A DNA stretch of 64,000 nucleotides, from positions 62,001 to 126,000 of the forward strand of contig QKYL01000001.1 in the NCBI GenBank assembly GCA_003255745.1, read 5' to 3'. Position numbers and translations under genes: made by a program. Position 1 is the first letter of the stretch, and each line of letters starts with the position of its first letter. The notes below the pieces were generated by a model that saw only the letters and a list, made by a program, of their open reading frames with translations, made no database searches and was not told the DNA's origin. Source of the stretch: Paracoccus saliphilus (GTDB lineage Bacteria; Pseudomonadota; Alphaproteobacteria; Rhodobacterales; Rhodobacteraceae). Of this stretch, positions 59,638 to 64,000 are shown in pieces.

Positions 59638-60893
59638 TGGCCGCGCGCACCAAGCTGATGACCACACTGGCTGTCCCGGCCCTGATCGTCGCGGCGGTGT
59701 TGGTCGCCTCGACCATCTTCATCGTCGACGAACGCGAAAAGGCGCTGGTTCTGCGCCTGGGTCAGGTTGTCGACGTGCAGGAGGCGCCGGGCCTGGGCCT
59801 CAAGCTGCCTTTCGTCGACAATGTCGTGAAATACGATGCCCGGATCCTTGGCATGCCTACCAGCCCGCTGGAGGTCACGCCGCTGGACGACCGACGCCTG
59901 GTCGTGGATGCCTTTGCCCGCTGGCGGATCACGGACCCCGTCCGCTTCCGCCAGGCTGTCGGCACCGCAGGCGTGCAGGGCGCGCAGATGCGGCTGGAGC
60001 CGATCGTGCGGAACTCGATCCGCGAGGTTCTGGGCACGGTCCCGTCGACGGCCGTTCTGTCGGACGACCGGACTGCGCTGATGAACCAGATCCGCGACGA
60101 TGCGCGCAGCAATTCCGGCGGCCTGGGGATCGAAATCATCGATATCCGCCTGACCCGGACGGATCTGCCCGACCAGAACCTTGCCGCGACCTATGCCCGG
60201 ATGCGCGCCGAGCGCGAACGCGAGGCCGCCGACGAGATTGCGCGCGGTGGCGAAGCCGCGCAGCGCATCCGTGCCGCGGCTGACCGGACCATGGTCGAGT
60301 TGACCTCGGAAGCCCGTCGCCGCGGCGAGATCGTCCGAGGCGAGGCCGACGCGCAGCGCAACGCGATCTATGCCGACGCCTATGGCCGGGATCCGGAGTT
60401 CTTTGCGTTCACCCGGTCGCTGACGTCGTATCAGCGCGCGCTTGCAGGCGAAAACAGCTCTTTTGTCATGCAGCCGGACGGAGAGTTCTTCACCTATTTG
60501 TCAAATGACGGCAGCAGCGGTGCAAATCCGGCCTCGGCCCCGGTGCCGCCGGGCAACGCGGCGGCCAGGTTCGACCAGGATGATGTGACCACCGTGGAGG
60601 ACGAGGAGGGGTTGGTGACCCCCGAAGTCACCGACCGCGAAGGCAACCCATTGGGCGAGACATCTGGTGTCGAGTTGACGCCGGTTCCGGAAAACCTGAC
60701 GACCCCGCCGCAGCAGTCCGAGATCGTGTCCCCGGATACCACGATCCAGATCGAGACCGCCCCGGCAGAGGCGTCCGTGACCGAAGCCGAGGCGGAGACA
60801 CCGGCCGAAACGGTGGCAGAGCCTACGGTCGAACCGATCGCACCCGACGTGCAAGTTCAACAGCCGGCCGGCGCTCCGGCGCAGAACAACTGA
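59637..60893 (+). CDS. hflC: HflC, FtsH modulator subunit, with long acidic C-terminal tail
   Basis: The 418-residue partner of HflK: one membrane segment at about 10-30, the SPFH domain (DEREKALVLRLGQVVDVQEAPGLGLKLPFVDNVVKYDARIL), and helix region ERERE.. to about 290. E. coli HflC is about 334 residues; here a tail of about 120 residues rich in P, E, T and V follows the helical part. It looks disordered. Start codon lies in the hflK stop (TGATG). Confidence 0.92.
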   Translation: MAARTKLMTTLAVPALIVAAVLVASTIFIVDEREKALVLRLGQVVDVQEAPGLGLKLPFVDNVVKYDARILGMPTSPLEVTPLDDRRLVVDAFARWRITDPVRFRQAVGTAGVQGAQMRLEPIVRNSIREVLGTVPSTAVLSDDRTALMNQIRDDARSNSGGLGIEIIDIRLTRTDLPDQNLAATYARMRAEREREAADEIARGGEAAQRIRAAADRTMVELTSEARRRGEIVRGEADAQRNAIYADAYGRDPEFFAFTRSLTSYQRALAGENSSFVMQPDGEFFTYLSNDGSSGANPASAPVPPGNAAARFDQDDVTTVEDEEGLVTPEVTDREGNPLGETSGVELTPVPENLTTPPQQSEIVSPDTTIQIETAPAEASVTEAEAETPAETVAEPTVEPIAPDVQVQQPAGAPAQNN

Positions 60894-60900
60894 ACCAAGA

Positions 60901-60924
60901 CGGGCGGAGGGCAACCTCCGCCCG
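60901..60924 (+). terminator. Terminator after hflC
   Basis: A perfect 10-bp stem CGGGCGGAGG / CCTCCGCCCG with a GCAA tetraloop and a short TTTCG tail, seven bases after the hflC stop. Confidence 0.8.
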
Positions 60925-61060
60925 TTTCGCAATAAAACTCACGATCTGTTCACAAAAGGTGTGTGTGGTTTTCTTGCAACGGCTTCCTACATGGCGTTCT
61001 AGTTCACTCGGCTGCTGGACGGATGGCCCATCCCGCTGCCTTCGACAGATGAGGACCTTC

Positions 61061-62728
61061 ATGAAACCGCTTTTCCCTCGCCATCTTCTGACCGTCTCCG
61101 CTTTGTCCCTTGCGGTCGGACTTGGCTATGCCGGCGCGCAGCAAGTGGTCGATCCCGCGAATGACGACGTCTCCCCGCAGGTCAGCCAAGAGGCGCAGGA
61201 CGCAGCCAAGAACAACCAGCCACTGGGCATGGATGCCGGGGTGACCGAAACCGCGCAGGTGATGCCGGGCAGCTTTGCCGACCTGGCCGAAAAGGTCTCG
61301 CCCGCTGTTGTGAACATCACCACGACCTCGATCGTGTCGCAGCCGACCATGGGCCAGCGCGGCCCTGCATTCCCGGAAGGCAGCCCGTTTTCCGACCTGT
61401 TCCGCGACTTCGGCTTTCCCGATGCCCCCGGCGGTCCCGAGGGCGGACCGCAGCAGCGCCGTTCTCCGCAGCGATCCAACGCGCTTGGCTCGGGGTTCGT
61501 GATTTCGGCTGACGGCTACATCGTGACGAACAACCACGTCATCGAGGGCGCTGATCAGATCGAGATCGAGTTCTATTCCGGCCAGACGCTGCCAGCCGAG
61601 GTGGTGGGCACCGATCCCAACACGGATGTGGCCCTGCTGAAGGTCGAGAGCGAGGATCCCATCCCCTTTGTCAGCTTCGGCAACAGCGACAGTGCTCGCG
61701 TGGGGGACTGGGTTCTAGCCTTGGGGAACCCGCTTGGTCAGGGCTTCTCGGCCAGTTCGGGGATCGTCTCTGCCCGAAATCGCGAATTGTCCGGAACCTA
61801 TGACGACTATCTTCAGACGGACGCGGCCATCAACCGCGGTAACTCGGGCGGACCGCTGTTCAACCTGAACGGCGAGGTCATTGGCGTGAACACGGCGATC
61901 CTGTCGCCCAATGGCGGTTCGATCGGGATCGGCTTTTCGATGGCGGCGAACGTCGTGTCGCAGGTTGTCGAGCAATTGCAGGAATTCGGTGAAACCCGCC
62001 GCGGCTGGCTGGGCGTGATGATCCAGGACGTGACGCCCGAAATGTCCGAGGCGCTTGGCCTGTCGGTCAGCGGCGGTGCCATGATCACCGACGTGCCCGA
62101 AGGTCCTGCCCGCGATGCCGGCCTGCAGACCGGGGATGTCATCACCAATTTCGCTGGCACCGAGGTCGAGGATACGCGCGGGCTGGTGCGCCGCGTGGCC
62201 GAGGCTCCGGCGGGCGAGACGGTCGAGGTCGTCGTGATGCGTGACGGCGAAGCCGAGACGCTGAACGTGACCCTGGGCCGGCGCGAGACGGCGCAAGGTG
62301 CCGCGTCCGGGCCTGCCACCTCTGATGAGCCGACCGAAAGCGACATTCTGGGCATGTCCGTCACCGCCCTGACGCCCGAAATGGCCGCCGAACTGGGCGC
62401 GCCGCGCGATGCGCAGGGCTTGGCGATCACGGGCGTGGATGCCGAAGGTCCGGCTGCTGAAAAGGGGCTTGCCGCAGGCGACATCATCACCGAGGTGAAC
62501 CAGCAGCCCGTGGCCTCGGTCGCCGATCTGGAGGCGCGTGTCGAGGAAGCACGCGAAGCCGGCCGGCGGTCGGTCTTGATGCTGATCCGCCGTGGCGGAG
62601 AGCCGCTGTTCGTGGCGCTGTCGCTGGAAGGGGAAGAAGCCACCGCAGAGGACGCGCCTGCAGAGGACGCGCCTGCGGAGGACGCGCCTGCGGAGGACGC
62701 GCCCGCCGAGGAGGCTCCGGCAGAGTAA
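61061..62728 (+). CDS. DegP/DegQ-type periplasmic serine protease
   Basis: A 555-residue trypsin-like protease of the Do family. It has a Sec signal peptide (residues 1-25), the catalytic triad in TNNHVIEG (His), NTDVALLKV (Asp) and RGNSGGPLFN (Ser), and two PDZ domains (about 295-385 and 420-510). The C terminus is a run of EDAPA repeats. It degrades or refolds damaged envelope proteins, and the hflKC operon just upstream is also involved in membrane protein quality control. ATG 61061 is preferred; ATG 61049 is possible. Confidence 0.92.
   Translation: MKPLFPRHLLTVSALSLAVGLGYAGAQQVVDPANDDVSPQVSQEAQDAAKNNQPLGMDAGVTETAQVMPGSFADLAEKVSPAVVNITTTSIVSQPTMGQRGPAFPEGSPFSDLFRDFGFPDAPGGPEGGPQQRRSPQRSNALGSGFVISADGYIVTNNHVIEGADQIEIEFYSGQTLPAEVVGTDPNTDVALLKVESEDPIPFVSFGNSDSARVGDWVLALGNPLGQGFSASSGIVSARNRELSGTYDDYLQTDAAINRGNSGGPLFNLNGEVIGVNTAILSPNGGSIGIGFSMAANVVSQVVEQLQEFGETRRGWLGVMIQDVTPEMSEALGLSVSGGAMITDVPEGPARDAGLQTGDVITNFAGTEVEDTRGLVRRVAEAPAGETVEVVVMRDGEAETLNVTLGRRETAQGAASGPATSDEPTESDILGMSVTALTPEMAAELGAPRDAQGLAITGVDAEGPAAEKGLAAGDIITEVNQQPVASVADLEARVEEAREAGRRSVLMLIRRGGEPLFVALSLEGEEATAEDAPAEDAPAEDAPAEDAPAEEAPAE
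62648..62722 (+). repeat. Five 15-bp tandem repeats coding for EDAPA
   Basis: Four units GAGGACGCGCC(T/C)GC(A/G/C) and a fifth diverged unit GAGGAGGCTCCGGCA lie in tandem at the very end of the protease gene, coding EDAPA x4 and EEAPA. The repeats are nearly identical and are prone to changes in copy number without shifting the frame. Confidence 0.9.
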
Positions 62729-62753
62729 GCCGCGCACTGGTCGACACTGCTGC

Positions 62754-62781
62754 AGGGGCCGCCCTTCGGGGCTGCCCCTTT
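62754..62781 (+). terminator. Terminator after the protease gene
   Basis: AGGGGCCGCCC-TTCG-GGGCTGCCCCT has an 11-position stem with one mismatch closed by a UUCG loop and is followed by TTT. It is 25 bases after the stop. Confidence 0.75.
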
Positions 62782-62804
62782 TCAAATGGGCGGTGATCGC
62801 CTAA

Positions 62805-63158
<354 letters not shown>

Positions 63159-63301
63159 CGGCACTCCTGCTGGCCTGGCGTGTCGGGCAGGTCTGTCGGA
63201 ATGCGGCAGAGCGCGCAGCAGGTCGATTTGTCTGCGCCACCGGGGAACTCTTGGGCTCTGGACATCTTTGGTTGGTTGCCACCAATCGAAAGAGCAGCAC
63301 G

Positions 63302-64000
63302 ATGACAGACCGCAACGACGACGCGATGCGCCCGGCGGCGCGCGACGATCAGGTCCTGACGAACCGTCAGGGCCACGCCGTCTCAAACAACCAATCGCAG
63401 CGCACTGTGGGCCCGCGCGGCCCGGCCACGCTGGAAAACTATCAGTTTCTTGAGAAAATCTCGCATTTCGACCGCGAACGCATCCCCGAACGGGTTGTCC
63501 ACGCCCGTGGCTTTGTCTGCTATGGCGAATTCGAGGCGACGGGAATGATCGGCGACGAACCGGCCAGCACCTATACACGGGCCAAACTGTTCCAGGACAA
63601 GGGCAAGAAGACGCCGCTGGCGATTCGCTTTTCCACCGTCATCGGCGGGCGTGACAGTTCCGAAACCGCCCGCGACCCGCGCGGCTTTGCCGTCAAGTTC
63701 TATACCGAGGACGGCAACTGGGACTTGGTTGGCAACAACCTGGCCGTATTCTTCATCCGCGACGCGATCAAGTTTCCCGACGTGATCCATTCGCTGAAGC
63801 CCGATCCGGTGACCTTTCGCCAGGAACCGAACCGCATCTTTGACTTCATGAGCCAGACGCCCGAAGCGATGCACATGCTGACGCACCTGTTCAGCCCGCG
63901 CGGCATCCCGGCCAGCTATCGCCACATGGAGGGGTTCGGCGTGAACACCTACAAGATGGTGAACGCCGATGGCGACACGGTGCTGGTCAAGTATCACTTC
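63302..64000 (+). CDS. Catalase, N-terminal part (3' end outside window)
   Basis: Haem catalase that breaks down hydrogen peroxide. The visible 233 residues begin [12 protein letters not shown], with [37 protein letters not shown] holding the distal catalytic His67, and [20 protein letters not shown] with the distal Asn. The gene runs off the right edge, so the proximal Tyr and clade are not seen. A palindrome TTGGT-N4-ACCAA at 63272-63285 lies 16 bases before the start. Confidence 0.93.
   Translation, partial: MTDRNDDAMRPAARDDQVLTNRQGHAVSNNQSQRTVGPRGPATLENYQFLEKISHFDRERIPERVVHARGFVCYGEFEATGMIGDEPASTYTRAKLFQDKGKKTPLAIRFSTVIGGRDSSETARDPRGFAVKFYTEDGNWDLVGNNLAVFFIRDAIKFPDVIHSLKPDPVTFRQEPNRIFDFMSQTPEAMHMLTHLFSPRGIPASYRHMEGFGVNTYKMVNADGDTVLVKYHF

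Noticed and set aside
63272-63285. TTGGT-N4-ACCAA palindrome before catalase as an OxyR or other operator
   Set aside because: It does not match the OxyR spaced tetranucleotide pattern that I know, and it lies so close to the start codon that it may be chance.

Overview
The window reads as a chromosomal segment of a high-GC alphaproteobacterium of the Rhodobacteraceae, most like Paracoccus. The reasons are a circularly permuted two-piece tmRNA, an alphaproteobacterial-type SspB, an ectABC-ask cluster with a divergent ectR, a seven-gene Mrp antiporter and DUF4169/RHH_4 small proteins. The genus is an inference from gene content; no rRNA is present to confirm it.

Left core (1-20.6 kb): the 3' end of RNase J, a decayed IS110 transposase, trmB, the glmS-glmU pair for UDP-GlcNAc synthesis, gph, bacterioferritin with its ferredoxin, queA, an MFS transporter, lipoamide dehydrogenase, a penicillin-acylase-family protein lacking the expected Ser nucleophile, a 3-hydroxyisobutyrate-dehydrogenase-like gene with a cupin, thioesterase and acyl-CoA ligase, two small regulator-like genes, fumC, a DapA-family lyase and sspB.

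Integrated element (about 20.66-38.62 kb): an 18-kb prophage-like element inserted at the 3' end of ssrA, the tmRNA gene. The putative core is a 10-bp direct repeat, and arm-type repeats lie just inside both ends. It carries a DNA-binding protein with five phased palindromes at its 3' end, HK97-type portal, a one-polypeptide prohead protease-major capsid fusion, two tail-tube-like paralogs, neck proteins, small and large terminase and a tape measure protein. It then switches to a lower-GC stretch with a GNAT/small-protein pair, a P22 immI-like pair of divergent Arc/Mnt-type genes followed by an antirepressor, a probable excisionase and a tyrosine integrase. I see no tail tip, fibre, holin or endolysin, so it is a defective prophage, a phage satellite or a domesticated particle. 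It separates ssrA from sspB, which encodes the adaptor for SsrA-tagged proteins; the two would be about 90 bp apart and co-directional without it.

Right core (38.6-64 kb): tmRNA, a PepSY protein, the ectoine operon (ectA-ectB-ectC-ask) with divergent ectR, bioY, the mrpABCDEFG Na+/H+ antiporter operon, RNase D, a tandem GNAT protein, a PAS protein, gmk, a gamma-carbonic-anhydrase-like protein, a PhoR-like kinase without membrane segments, rpiA, glutathione reductase, hflK-hflC, a DegP-type protease, a 2Fe-2S ferredoxin and the start of a catalase. The ectoine and Mrp modules together suggest adaptation to salt and alkaline stress.
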